Under the pieces are notes generated by a model. It made no database searches, was not told where the DNA came from, and saw only the letters and a program-made list of their open reading frames with translations. DNA of 64,000 nt from Symbiodinium natans (lineage: Eukaryota; Sar; Dinophyceae; Suessiales; Symbiodiniaceae): assembly GCA_905221605.1 (NCBI GenBank), contig CAJNDS010000032.1, positions 136,388 to 200,387 of the forward strand, in the 5' to 3' direction. Within the stretch, counting starts at the first letter, position 1, and the number at the start of each line of letters is the position of its first letter. The position numbers and the translations under genes are program-made. Positions 57,458 to 64,000 of this stretch are shown piece by piece.

Positions 57458-60400
57458 TTTCTCTTTTCATCTCTCTCCCTCTATTAATTCTCACTTTCTC
57501 TTGTGCGTTCACCTTTCTCTTCTTCGTTCACCTTTGTTCCCCAAACAGTCCTTGCACAATGGGGTTCTTCTGTCAGAGTAAAGGAATTGGTTGCCGGCCG
57601 CAACGGCGCACGCGGCGGTGGGGCGGGGCCTTGGTTTTGATGCTCCCGCTGTGGTTTCGCGCGAATTCCGTTGCGTTTCGATTGTCCCGCTGTGGTTTCG
57701 CGCGAATTCCGGCCTCTCGTGGCCTCTTCAGGCCTCTTCTGGGGGGGCCACTGAGGTTGCCGGCCGCAACGGCGCACGCGGTGGGGCGGGGCTTTCATTT
57801 GGACGCTCCCGCTGTGGTTTCGCGAGAATTCCGTTGCGTTTCGACGCTCCGCTTGGTTTCACCCCCGTGCCTGAGCAGGAAAAGGTGAAGGGCTCCCTTC
57901 CGCATGTGTCCTGCTCTGTTTGCAAGTGATTAATTCAGCGAGAGCTCGCTCGAGCGTACCTGCTTCGATAAGTAAAATACGCGAGTGAATGATTATATGA
58001 ACGAACTCGTCCGTATATTTTGTATTACTAATGAAATCTCATTTACAATCATATCCTTGTCCTTTGATCATGAATCATAAATTGTTTTTGGAAGATTGGT
58101 TTTTTATTCGGAATTACTACTGTATTACAAATTATTACAGGAATCTTCTTAGGTTTACATTATGCATCAGATCTTGGTTCAGCATATTTTCTCTTTCTGT
58201 TTAATTAGAGAATTATATGATGGATGGTGTTCACGTTATCTTCATTCTAATAGTGTGTCATTTGTCTTTCTTTTTATATTGCTTCATCTTGGAAGAGCTA
58301 TGTCTTATGCCTATTGCCCCCAAAGCCCCTACAGTGGCCTACAGCAAACCTCAAGGACTTGCAGACCGGAGCCATTCGCCTCGCACCGGAACTGGCTCTG
58401 GCGACGACGTTTCCAGTCACCTCTCCACAGCGGGCAGGCCCGGCTACTTACCATGAGGTACCTGTACTTGAAGGTTTGAAACTCTGACACTCCGAGTAAG
58501 ATGTAGTGAATGTAGTGTGATCAGTAGCAGGTTGCAACCTAGGTGATGTGTCCCTCAATTTCCTTCCTGACTCAGTCCAGGTTTGGAGTTCACCTGTGAC
58601 ATCTACGCCATGTACAAGTTCCAGCCCTACGGGGCCGGGCCGACGCAGAAGACCACGGTCACGATGCAGGTGGCCGACAACACCTGCTGGCCTCCCATCA
58701 GGGGGGCCAAATTCAAGGCCGCTTCGGGTTTGCAAGTGTTTCCACTATCGTAGGCCTGTCGGAAGGCTACCGCCTGAGGGTCTGCCCGAGGCCCTACCGA
58801 CAGGCTTACCCTACCGACAGGCCTACGGGTAGGCTGCCGTAGGCTCTACGCGTAGGCCTACAGGTAGCCTATACGTTTGGGCTTCTTTACCTAGTGTTGT
58901 TATTCTTCTTATTTCTGGGAAGCTCTGTGGGTGTAGAAAAATGGGACTGGAGTCCAGGGCTGCAAACTTTGAGTGCGTTTGAACCCCTTAGCCCAGCATA
59001 ACCCGCAATCCCCAAGCCTCAACTATGAACCTGATTTTTTGAACCTGACAAATTCTTTTGCAATTGAAAATAACTCTGGGCATGTCCAGTGGCAGTGGTT
59101 TCTCCAGGCGATTTTTTTCTGATAATCCCACTGGCGTTCTTGGTTTGTCCCGAGTCCCCTCAAGTTTGCCCCCCAACGCTATTGAACCCTTTAGACCCTC
59201 AACCCTGGCAGGCAGGGGCTCCACTGCTCTTGAATGGACAACCGCCGCAAGATGAACAACAGTGTCGTGCGGCCTGCCGACAGCTGGCCACCTGTACCCA
59301 CTACTCCGCGCAACTTTGTCAAATTGCGCGTCCTGAATTATTTGCCCATTCTACCCAGATCAAGCCTAAGCTGACACTTGATGCCTCGGCCTCAAGCCCT
59401 AAAGGCCCTAAAGGCCCTAAAGCTTAACCATGTTTACCCGCTCTCAACTCCGGCCCTACAGCTACATCTCGAGGTGTGCTGCTGACGCAGGCAACACAAC
59501 AGTGTTTCTGCAGTTTTTGTCTTAGTCTTAGTCGTAGGGCGGTCGTAGTGCCGTCTCAGGTAGAACTTTGGGGGGCTTGAGGCTTCCATTCCGCAGGGTC
59601 CGAGACGCAGTTCTTGACAGACCCAAGTACACCTGAGCTCGAGTCGAAAACGCACGGGACCCCTGAGTCGAAACCAGCCCGTCGAAACCAGCCCGTCGAA
59701 ACCAGCCCGGACCCTCACACAGAAAACGCACGCAGCAAACCGAGTCGAAAACAACCTGGGTTCAGGGTTTTTGGGTTTAGAGTTTAGGGGTTTTTAGGGT
59801 TTAGGTTTTTTTTCCCGAAAGCTTCAATAAACGCGCGGCGTGGGACCCCCCAAACAAATTTGGGGGGAAGGGGGGGGGAACCGCCCTCAAAGCCTCAAGC
59901 CTTTAGGACCTCAAGGCCTGAAGCTTTCCAGCCTTTAAGATTCCTGGAGCCCAAGGCCCTCAGGGCCTCAAGCCTTACTGCGTAAGCCCTTAACCCTAAA
60001 CACAAACCTTAAAAAAAAAACGTCCGAAAAAACTTGGTATTATATAGAGGGTAGCCAGACAAACTTACTAAAGACAGGCTGACCGGCCCATGGGCTACCT
60101 TGTTTGGGCCTCGTTTCGTAATGAAATTACATAAGGCTTTACATGGAACTGGCCGGGCTTAGATTTCTGGATTCTCCGGGCTCTGGCCCTTTAAGATTCC
60201 TGGAGCCCAAGGCCCTCAGGGCCTCAAGCCTTACTGCGTACACCCTTAACCCTAAACACAAACCCTCAAAAAACATCATCCGAAAAAAACTTGGTATTAT
60301 AAAGGGTAGCCAGACAAACTTACTAAAGACAGGCCGACCGGCCCGTGGGCTACCTATCACAAAATTTGTTTGGAGCCTCGTTTCGTAATGAAATTACATA

Positions 60401-62720
60401 AGGCTTTACATGGAACTGGCCGGGCTTAGATTTCTGGATTCTCCGGGCTCTGGCTCTTTAAGATTCCTGGAGCCCAAGGCCCTCAGGGCCTCAAGCCTTA
60501 CTGCGTAAGCCCTTAACCCTAAACACAGACCCTTAAAAGGAGAAAAAAAGCGTCTGGAAAAACTTGTGATAATGACGGGTGCCCCGAACAAACTCGGTTC
60601 GCGGAATGAGTTTTCGAAACTTGTGATTATAGACCCTCCTTATACTAAAGCCAGTCCAACAATACCGTCACCACAGGACCATCTCAGCTGCATCGCTTCT
60701 GTACGCTGTCTATTAAATTCTCTCTTATTTCTTAATTAGGCTGGGGTGGTTTTCACCGCGGCTAGCGTGATGCACCCCTCTGCCGGGATCGTGCGTGTCG
60801 GAGCGCTCCTGCTGTGCGTTTCTGCGTATTTTGAAGCGTCGCCGCGCACCCTTTGCGGGGATCCTGCGTGTCGGAGCGGTCCCGCTGTGCGTTTTTGTCG
60901 TGCGTGTCGGAGCGCTCCCGCTGTGCGTTTTTGCGTGTTTTGAAGCGTCCCCGCGCACCCTCTGCGCTCCCGCTGTGCGTTTTCGCGCATTTTGGAAGCC
61001 ACGGAAGCTCCGCGCTTGGCGGCGGCGTGCTACGTTTGTACTACATGAGGGTGCGACAGGCGTACGCAAAAACCGCACAGCGGGAGCGCTCCGACACGCA
61101 CGATCCCTGCAGAGGGCGCGACAGGCCACTCAAGAATACGCAAAAACGCGCAGCGGGAGTGCTCCGACACGCGCGATCCCCGCAGAGGGTGCACGGCTCA
61201 GTTCCAAAATGCGCGAAAACGCACATCGCTCCGACGCGCGCGATTTTTGCAGAGGGTGCGCGGTTCAGTGGAAAGTCGACCTTTTGTAGTACAGACGTAT
61301 AGTACGCCGGGGACTCCCGAAATTTGCGCGGCTGGAAAGTCGACTTTTGTAGTGCAAATGTAGTACGCCGCGGACGCCCGGGGCTTCCGTGGCTGGAAAG
61401 TCGACTTTTGTAGCACAAACGTAGCACAGAGCGGACGCCCGGAGCTTCAGTGGCTGGAAAGTCGAGTTTTGTTATAAAATGTAGTACGCCGAAGGAATTC
61501 CGCAGGCTTGGAAACCTCGCAAATAGCATGGAAGCGGAATTCTGCATGCTTGAAAGCCTCGCACATAGCGTGGAAGCGGAATTCTGCATGCTTGAAAACC
61601 TCGCAAATAGCATGGAAGCGGAATTCCGCATGCTTGAAAACCTTGCAAATAGCATGGAAGCGGAATTCCGTGTGCGCGAAAACCTGGCAAATAGCATGGC
61701 AGCGGAATTCCGCGTGCTTGAAAACCTCGCAAATAGCATGGAATTATTAAGCGGAGTTCCGCGCGCTTGAAAACCTCGCAAATAGCATGCCGCTTCTATA
61801 GCATGGAAGCGGAATTCCACGTGTGCGAAAACCTCGCAAATAGCATGGAATTATTAAGCGGAGTTCCGCGCGCTTGAAAACCTCGCAAATAGCATGCCGC
61901 TTCTATAGCACGGAAGCGGAATTCCACGTGTGCGAAAACCTCGCAAATAGCATGGAATTATTAAGCGGAATTCCGCACGCGGAAGCGGAATTCCGCGTGC
62001 GCGACAACCTCGCAAATAGCATGGAAGCCGCGTGCTGGAACACCGTCGCAAACACCATGGTCCAAGGATTCGCGGTTTCCAAAACTGTCGCAAATACCAT
62101 GGTCCCCGAATTCGCTGCTTCCAAAACCATCGCAAATACCATGGTCCCCGAATTCGCTGCTTCCAAAGCCATCGCAAATACCATGGGCCGCGAATTTGCT
62201 GTTTCCATAACCTTCGCAAGTACCATGGTCCCCGAATTCGCTGTGTGCTCGGTTTATTCGCTGGTAGCTGTTGTGGGGGTTCCCCCGTCGCCGCATGTCT
62301 AGCGCTCAGGAGGCATGCATTAGCTGAGTGCTCAGGCGTTCGCAGCTGTGTGCTTGTTTTATTCGCTGGTAGCAGTTCTGAGAGTGGCCATGTCACCGCA
62401 TGTCTGGCGCTAGGAGGGCATGCATAAGCTGGCATTGGCGACTAGAGCTTGGGCAGTCTTTAGGCGTCTGCAGCTATGTGCTTATTTTGTTCGCTGGTAG
62501 CGCGACCTCCGAGCCCGGTTGGCGGAGCTGCTGCCGGAGCAAAGGGTCGCAAATGTGAATTGGAGAAGCTGCCGGCTAGGGTGGGAGTGTATGTCTTTAC
62601 CTGTGTGGTGGCCAAGCCGGCCCTGGTCGAGAAACTGGTGGAGGAGCTGTGCCCTTCGACTGCCTCTGCAGCAGACATCTTACTGCGCGACCTCCGAGCC
62701 ACAAACAGCTCCGGCTTCTT
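46180..62720 (+). CDS. Large modular, cysteine-rich, probably extracellular protein (several exons)
   Basis: Exons on one strand share a common style: short cysteine-rich units alternating with beta-sandwich-like units. Likely exons are 46,205-46,290 (AISGTPQPRSKQC), 48,195-48,390 (Cys-rich), 48,512-48,640 (TPFTYYVAPVV, IIGFPVPRTGTSYAV), 51,428-51,512 (AFEVSCTITAYEPGG), 52,237-52,342 (LLVLDPSNGTVSF), 53,126-53,215 (LGVLDSSRGGICAV), 55,125-55,220 (NSVTLDVATGRAT), 58,365-58,473 and 58,581-58,735 (GLEFTCDIYAMYKFQ), 59,212-59,305 (CRAACRQLATCTHYS) and 62,567-62,720. 'LDPSNGTVS', 'ISGTP' and 'FxCxIxAY...TTLTV' are typical of tandem Ig-like (He_PIG/cadherin-like) folds. The CxxxC...C pattern at 59.2 kb resembles PAN/Apple. 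Modules of this kind recur in large surface proteins of dinoflagellates (from memory of the family, unchecked). Function in adhesion or cell-surface recognition is inference. It could also be more than one gene; first and last exons are not identified. Confidence 0.5.
46527..47105 (-). CDS. Possible minus-strand ORF, unknown
   Basis: 193 codons open, the longest non-repeat ORF in this part. Segments include MPVVFEEDLKRQNDH and KLQLLLVRFSVQGSI. The + strand is open in parts too (46,648-46,893: KAAEVAQLIEPTVSL). It lies in an intron of the modular gene and may be a decayed element. No domain was recognised. Confidence 0.25.
   Translation of the reverse strand: MPVVFEEDLKRQNDHKLQLLLVRFSVQGSIKAADWQRSQGFGHWYNGDDWTKAASSETLSRATAPRSSWCLYPKTFGYFRPPSVSFSSSGWPREVAGRRQPSKRSCGDRKTCTVCSDFRMALEHDTEPHASETVGSISWATSAALTPTNARSNQDALCNCAALVFGQAVSSSRFETHGAIVRCPLPTLISKR
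48195..48390 (+). CDS. Cysteine-rich module exon
   Basis: After the acceptor gcgcag the frame reads CAKVEKGACAECAGGHV, then QTDEICQACVDTPGW, EGNNCESSSTVCND, GLSSNTACCKC. Eleven cysteines in about 65 residues, spaced CxxC and CC, point to a disulphide-rich secreted module. The Cys/Gly-rich spacing is loosely EGF-like. Ending the exon at 48,390 with a GC donor and joining 48,512 gives CCKCGGGGQ in frame. Confidence 0.6.
48512..48640 (+). CDS. Beta-sandwich module exon after the Cys-rich exon
   Basis: Acceptor ccaacacag is followed by GGGQRAATPFTYYVAP, then VVLHAVTIIGFPVPR and TGTSYAVNKAS. The frame has no ATG near its start. The pattern 'tPF.Y.v.p..l..g..i.g.PvPRTg..Y.v' is the start of an Ig-like repeat. 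Confidence 0.6.
48800..49470. repeat. (GAAGAA)n purine tract
   Basis: About 670 bases in which the + strand is almost only A and G (gaagaa, gaaaaga, aataag). A long mirror-type purine/pyrimidine tract that can form triplex DNA. Lys/Arg/Glu or Leu/Phe/Ser ORFs on the two strands are artefacts. Confidence 0.95.
49512..49655. repeat. (CGTGCG)n alternating tract
   Basis: Alternating purine-pyrimidine sequence of cg and tg steps, about 145 bases. Such tracts favour Z-DNA. The Arg/Ala/His ORFs across it are artefacts. Confidence 0.9.
49681..49742. repeat. Poly-C tract
   Basis: About 60 C bases with only four A interruptions, directly after the CG/TG tract. Confidence 0.95.
49905..50300. repeat. 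Dispersed repeat with GGTATTTA core, two copies
   Basis: Copies at 49,913-49,920 and 50,163-50,170 share acGGTATTTAcc/cggtgttttc. Each is associated with gatgctcatgatgctc or its reverse (gagcatcatgagcatcagcg at 49,955). A third copy lies at 56.3 kb. Family not recognised. Confidence 0.6.
50402..50968 (-). CDS. Possible minus-strand decayed ORF
   Basis: Several overlapping minus frames look partly coding (AQALVSERYGKRGFS, ISTDALLDPSYIFNG; RLDKAVEKGRLRRPV). They shift between frames, as expected for a frameshifted old element in an intron. No domain was recognised. Confidence 0.2.
51428..51512 (+). CDS. Beta-sandwich module exon
   Basis: After cccacag the frame reads AFEVSCTITAYEPGG, then FSASTTLTVVATD, and meets a donor gtgtct. 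The FxCxIxAY...STTLTV pattern is the end of an Ig-like repeat, and matches the exon at 58,581 (LEFTCDIYAMYK...TTVTMQVAD). Confidence 0.6.
52237..52342 (+). CDS. Module exon with LDPSNGTVSF motif
   Basis: Reads SFDQLQCNPSDAANL, then LVLDPSNGTVSFTNS, PTKGE, ending at donor gtgcga. 'LDPSNGTVS' is the typical turn of He_PIG-type Ig folds. Clear coding character. Confidence 0.6.
53126..53215 (+). CDS. Module exon, related to the 52.2 kb exon
   Basis: After ctacccacag the frame reads VSDLGVLDSSRGGICA, then VRATPTADPPGTPQ, with a donor gttcag. Same order as the exon at 52.2 kb (LD-S-x-G...PT). Confidence 0.5.
53447..53746. repeat. Fold-back hairpin element, two copies
   Basis: Copy 1 is about 53,461-53,546 and copy 2 about 53,659-53,740. 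Each has a stem ggtgctgcttca...tgaagcagcac around gtgggcttcgcg. In copy 2 the stem extends with cctcaatttc and gaaattgagg. Both are followed by tggaacgata. Direct and inverted symmetry suggest a MITE-like or fold-back element. Confidence 0.75.
54000..55110. other. Intronic, nothing firm
   Basis: Contains a threefold ggagtttacac repeat just upstream (53,848-53,880). A weak candidate exon lies at about 54,262-54,297, between ccttatag and ttcag. ORFs on both strands without motifs. Confidence 0.3.
55125..55220 (+). CDS. Module exon with LDVATG motif
   Basis: After gccttgag the frame reads FTGNCNNSVTLDVATG, then RATKEGFHVFDLDSC, and meets donor gtgatg. LDxATGxxT is the same Ig-fold turn seen in the sister exons. 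Confidence 0.55.
55505..55640. repeat. AT-rich patch with tgaacga motifs
   Basis: Contains gatgaacgaaatacgcg and the inverted pair actcacgaac / gttcgttcac around gtagtgag. Similar patches occur at 57.9-58.0 kb and 63.0-63.3 kb. Confidence 0.45.
55732..55753. repeat. (CG)n run
   Basis: A run of about 11 cg dinucleotides, a potential Z-DNA site. Confidence 0.9.
56080..56460. repeat. Copy of the GGTATTTA-core dispersed repeat
   Basis: Contains acGGTATTTAgagtgtgttc (core 56,316-56,323), gcatcatgagcatcagcg (56,215) and accgatgctcgcc (56,150). These are the same building blocks as the two copies at 49.9-50.3 kb. Confidence 0.55.
56750..57200. repeat. Pyrimidine-rich (CTTTCT)n region
   Basis: About 450 bases of C/T-rich sequence, with a pure tctttc array at about 57,036-57,105. 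Phe/Leu/Ser and Glu/Lys ORFs are artefacts. Confidence 0.9.
57389..57454. repeat. (CT)n microsatellite
   Basis: About 65 bases of pure ctctct. Confidence 0.95.
57588..57860. repeat. Tandem duplication with gctcccgctgtggtttcgcg unit
   Basis: gttgccggccgcaacggcgc occurs at 57,589 and 57,757. cgctgtggtttcgcgcgaattcc occurs at about 57,648, 57,690 and 57,811, each followed by attccgttgcgtttcga or a variant. It is a nested direct repeat. Confidence 0.7.
58031..58312 (+). pseudogene. cob: Nuclear copy of mitochondrial cytochrome b (numt), frameshifted
   Basis: Cytochrome b is the membrane subunit of respiratory complex III. Here its 5' portion is recognisable in three different frames: MKSHLQSYPCPL from the ATG at 58,031; GITTVLQIITGIFLG then LHYASDLGSAYF; and IRELYDGWCSRYLH, SVSFVFLFILLHLGR. 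These follow the order of the N-terminal part of dinoflagellate cob, including the start MKSHLQSYP. At least two frameshifts separate the parts, and the copy stops after about 95 codons, well short of the usual roughly 360-380. Base composition is AT-rich, unlike the flanks. It lies in an intron, about 50 bases before the exon at 58,365, so it is a dead nuclear insertion and not a functional gene. Confidence 0.85.
58365..58473 (+). CDS. Module exon, 5' of a frame-linked pair
   Basis: After acttgcag the frame reads TGAIRLAPELALATT, then FPVTSPQRAGPATYH, EVPVLE and a donor gtttga. Joining its last base to 58,581 gives VPVLEGLEFTCDIY in frame, supporting a 107-bp GT-AG intron. Confidence 0.6.
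58581..58735 (+). CDS. Beta-sandwich module exon, 3' of the pair
   Basis: After ctcagtccag the frame reads GLEFTCDIYAMYKFQ, then PYGAGPTQKTTVTMQ, VADNTCWPPIRGAKF and KAASGLQ, up to a donor gtgttt. It repeats the pattern of the 51.4 kb exon with an added Cys-containing tail. Confidence 0.65.
59212..59305 (+). CDS. Cys-rich exon, PAN/Apple-like
   Basis: After cctggcag the frame reads APLLLNGQPPQDEQQ then CRAACRQLATCTHYS. CxxxC...C.hYs is the core of PAN/Apple domains, which bind proteins or sugars in secreted proteins. Only a part of such a domain is visible. The 3' border is unclear. Confidence 0.45.
59757..59815. repeat. Interstitial telomere-like repeats
   Basis: gggtttttgggtttagagtttaggg followed by tttttagggtttagg: TTTAGGG-type units inside the contig. 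Short similar runs lie at 46,078-46,101 and 48,783-48,800. Confidence 0.7.
59935..60600. repeat. Tandem repeat, ~260-bp unit, three copies
   Basis: ttaagattcctggagcccaa occurs at 59,935, 60,191 and 60,458 (steps 256 and 267). The unit also carries gcgtaagcccttaaccctaaacaca, ggtagccagacaaacttactaaagac and ttacataaggctttacatgg. The third copy is truncated. Confidence 0.9.
60775..61270. repeat. Large inverted repeat of gtgtcggagcgctcccgctgtgcg units
   Basis: The left half (60,790-61,010) carries several cgtgtcggagcgctcccgc units; the right half (61,065-61,265) carries the reverse complement gcgggagcgctccgacacg units. The turning point is near 61,030-61,055. Confidence 0.8.
61265..61480. repeat. 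~60-bp tandem units (ggctggaaagtcgac...)
   Basis: About four copies of tggctggaaagtcgacttttgtagt...aygtagtacgccg...cgcccgg. A reversed copy sits at 60,990-61,045, inside the neighbouring inverted repeat. Confidence 0.75.
61490..62245. repeat. 42-bp minisatellite in two subfamilies
   Basis: 61,490-62,030: units of gcggaattccgc...gcttgaaaacctcgcaaatagcatggaa, about 42 bases. 62,045-62,245: related units of ttccaaaaccatcgcaaatac and catggtccccgaattcgctgc, also 42 bases. Because 42 is a multiple of three, long open frames result (for example LANSMEAEFR... repeats), which are not convincing as a gene. Confidence 0.85.
62245..62500. repeat. Duplicated ~110-bp block (ctggtagc...catgcat)
   Basis: ttattcgctggtagc recurs at 62,252, 62,359 and (as tttgttcgctggtagc) 62,485. 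Between copies there are ccgcatgtctggcgct and gcatgcat(t/a)agctg. It is a short direct repeat following the minisatellite. Confidence 0.65.
62567..62720 (+). CDS. Candidate exon of the modular gene
   Basis: After aattggag the frame reads KLPARVGVYVFTCVV, then AKPALVEKLVEELCP, STASAADILLRDL and RATNSSG, with a possible donor gtgtca. 'VGVYVFTCVV' resembles the beta-strand style of the upstream exons; the rest looks helical. Assignment to the same gene is an inference. Confidence 0.35.
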
Positions 62721-62984
62721 GTGTCACACGAGGCCCGAGTCAAGCTGTACGTGTACTTGCGCAGGTGACTGCTGACCGACGCCAACAAGCGTATGGACTG
62801 GGCAGAGCGAGAGCTGGAGCTCTTATTCATGCTGGCGAACATTGTTGCGTCATGGGGTGCTGGAGCCAGTGGCCCTTGCGTCGCGCGGCGACGAAGGCGA
62901 CCGCGAAAGATCGCGCTCCAGGACAGAACGTGGCGGACGAACTTCCTCGCGTGCGTCACGTGAAGAGAACATGTGAAGTGAATT

Positions 62985-63310
62985 ACAAACGAATGCAATG
63001 AGTGCGTGAATTAACTGAACATCAGTGAACGAAACCCACAGTTGATGATTCATAGACTTGGAAATGAAGGTGAAAGGAATGAACTAAAAAGGCCCAATCA
63101 TTTTTCCCTTTTGGCCTTTTAGGTGAACGAGTGAGCCGAATGAACAAGCGAGGAAAGTAGTGTGTTAAAGGGGCTCTTAATAAATATACTAAATTAGCCC
63201 CTTTACCACCTTTAATAATATTACAACTAGTGGATGAAGGTGGTAAGAAGTGAACTTGTGAACGACGCACGCGCCGCAGTGAACGAGACGGGCTAGTATT
63301 AAAACAACTT
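62985..63310. repeat. AT-rich patch with tgaacga motifs
   Basis: Many gtgaacga / atgaacaa / gtgaatt variants occur, plus aaaggggctcttaataaatat and its near reverse atttagcccctttac. Similar to the patches at 55.5 and 57.9 kb. Confidence 0.4.
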
Positions 63311-63401
63311 GGAATCATGAACAAGACACGAAGGTAGTACCAGCCCAGTTGTTACGGGTATTCTGGAAGTTAGTTCTCTTTTAGTACTCGCACTAACAGG
63401 G

Positions 63402-63703
63402 CAGACTGCGCAGTGTGTGGAAGACGCCGTCCGAGCAAGCCCGCAGCAGATCCCGTTCCAGGAGTGGACGCAGCAGGCCGTCTGCATCTTCTGCTTCCAA
63501 GAAGACATCTACAGCACATAGCTCAGACCCGGGCTGTTGTGCGGATTGACGCGTTCTCTGTGAATGTCCACCTTCGCCGCCGGCACGATGCTCCTACCTC
63601 CTGCAGTCAAGTGGACAGAAAAGTGACCGTGGCCTTTCGCTTAATTCATCACGCTGAGTTTCACATTGAGACATGTGTTGCTACACACGTCCAACTTGCA
63701 TGA
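63402..63703 (+). CDS. Candidate terminal exon(s), unknown
   Basis: Two + frames are open. One reads AQCVEDAVRASPQQI, PFQEWTQQAVCIFCF; the other has VNVHLRRRHDAPTSC and KVTVAFRLIHHAEFH further 3'. Both are Cys-containing and could be consecutive exons of the modular gene. Neither is recognised. Confidence 0.25.
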
Positions 63704-64000
63704 CTGGCAGGCGCGCGCTCATCCCGCACGGTGCTCAGCTTGGCAGCCATGCTGCAGCAACTTGCTTACGCTAAACTTTGCAATCCCTCAGCTTGAACCC
63801 GTGCATGAGCCAACCCTCACGCTCAAACCCCCGAGGTGCACATTCCAGACAAGATCTCTCTGGTGCGTTAGGCTTGCGCTGCTGTGCCGCTTGTGGTTGG
63901 TCGCCATGCCGCGCGTGTTCCGTGACTGTCTGCTTCTGCGAACGTAAGCGTGACACATCTGGCTGCAGGTGGAGCATGGATGCCCTGAATCGTGGGGACT

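Noticed and set aside
56745-57888. 161-207 residue Ser/Leu/Phe-rich ORFs, apparently membrane-like
   Set aside because: Encoded by the CTTTCT and CT repeats; hydrophobicity is a result of pyrimidine-rich codons.
61874-62302. 142-residue ORF with repeated NLANSME / KTIANTMVPEF
   Set aside because: Result of a 42-base minisatellite whose period is a multiple of three; no composition or splice evidence for a gene.

Overview
The window looks like nuclear DNA of a dinoflagellate; a member of the Suessiales/Symbiodiniaceae is possible but not shown. Four things point there. (1) Coding sequence is very sparse and sits in tiny exons (about 30-170 bases) separated by long introns. (2) Several introns keep the reading frame only if GC-AG or GA-AG borders are accepted alongside GT-AG. 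(3) A broken piece of mitochondrial cytochrome b (cob) lies at about 58,031-58,312 and reads like the 5' part of a dinoflagellate cob. (4) Degenerate (TTTAGGG)-type telomere-like repeats and many other simple repeats are scattered through the sequence. No prokaryotic operon, rRNA, tRNA or CRISPR array was seen. Nearly all long uninterrupted ORFs are by-products of simple repeats.

All well-supported genes lie on the + strand, which fits the unidirectional gene clusters known in dinoflagellates. In order they are: an unrecognised gene with coiled-coil-like exons (about 945-5,510); a divergent protein kinase (about 6,963-12,869) in which the G-loop, catalytic loop, DFG, APE, DVW and subdomain XI motifs occur in order; weaker candidates (FKBP-like at 18.7 kb, reverse-transcriptase relic at 20.75 kb, helical-repeat-like exons at 30.4-30.8 kb); a PP2C-type phosphatase (35,756-41,550) with its motifs spread over about ten micro-exons; and a large modular extracellular-type protein (about 46,180 to 62,720 or beyond) made of cysteine-rich and beta-sandwich-like modules.

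The rest is repeats. 15.5-16.8 kb is an AT-rich island. 22.9-25.2 kb is a tandem array of a roughly 0.5-kb unit. 32.5-34.6 kb carries two CGAAAAG arrays, one ending in a near-perfect hairpin. 35.0 kb is an (ACT)n tract. 36.6-37.9 kb, inside a phosphatase intron, is an element with inverted ends and poly-G/C modules. 48.8-49.75 kb stacks a purine tract, a CG/TG alternating tract and a poly-C tract. 53.5-53.75 kb has two copies of a fold-back hairpin. 59.9-62.3 kb holds a 260-bp tandem repeat, a large inverted repeat and a 42-bp minisatellite.

The genes show no common pathway. A kinase and a phosphatase lie on the same strand 23 kb apart, but nothing links them functionally. Exon borders come from reading frame, motif order and AG acceptors only, so most are good to within a few codons. 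No transcript or database evidence was available.
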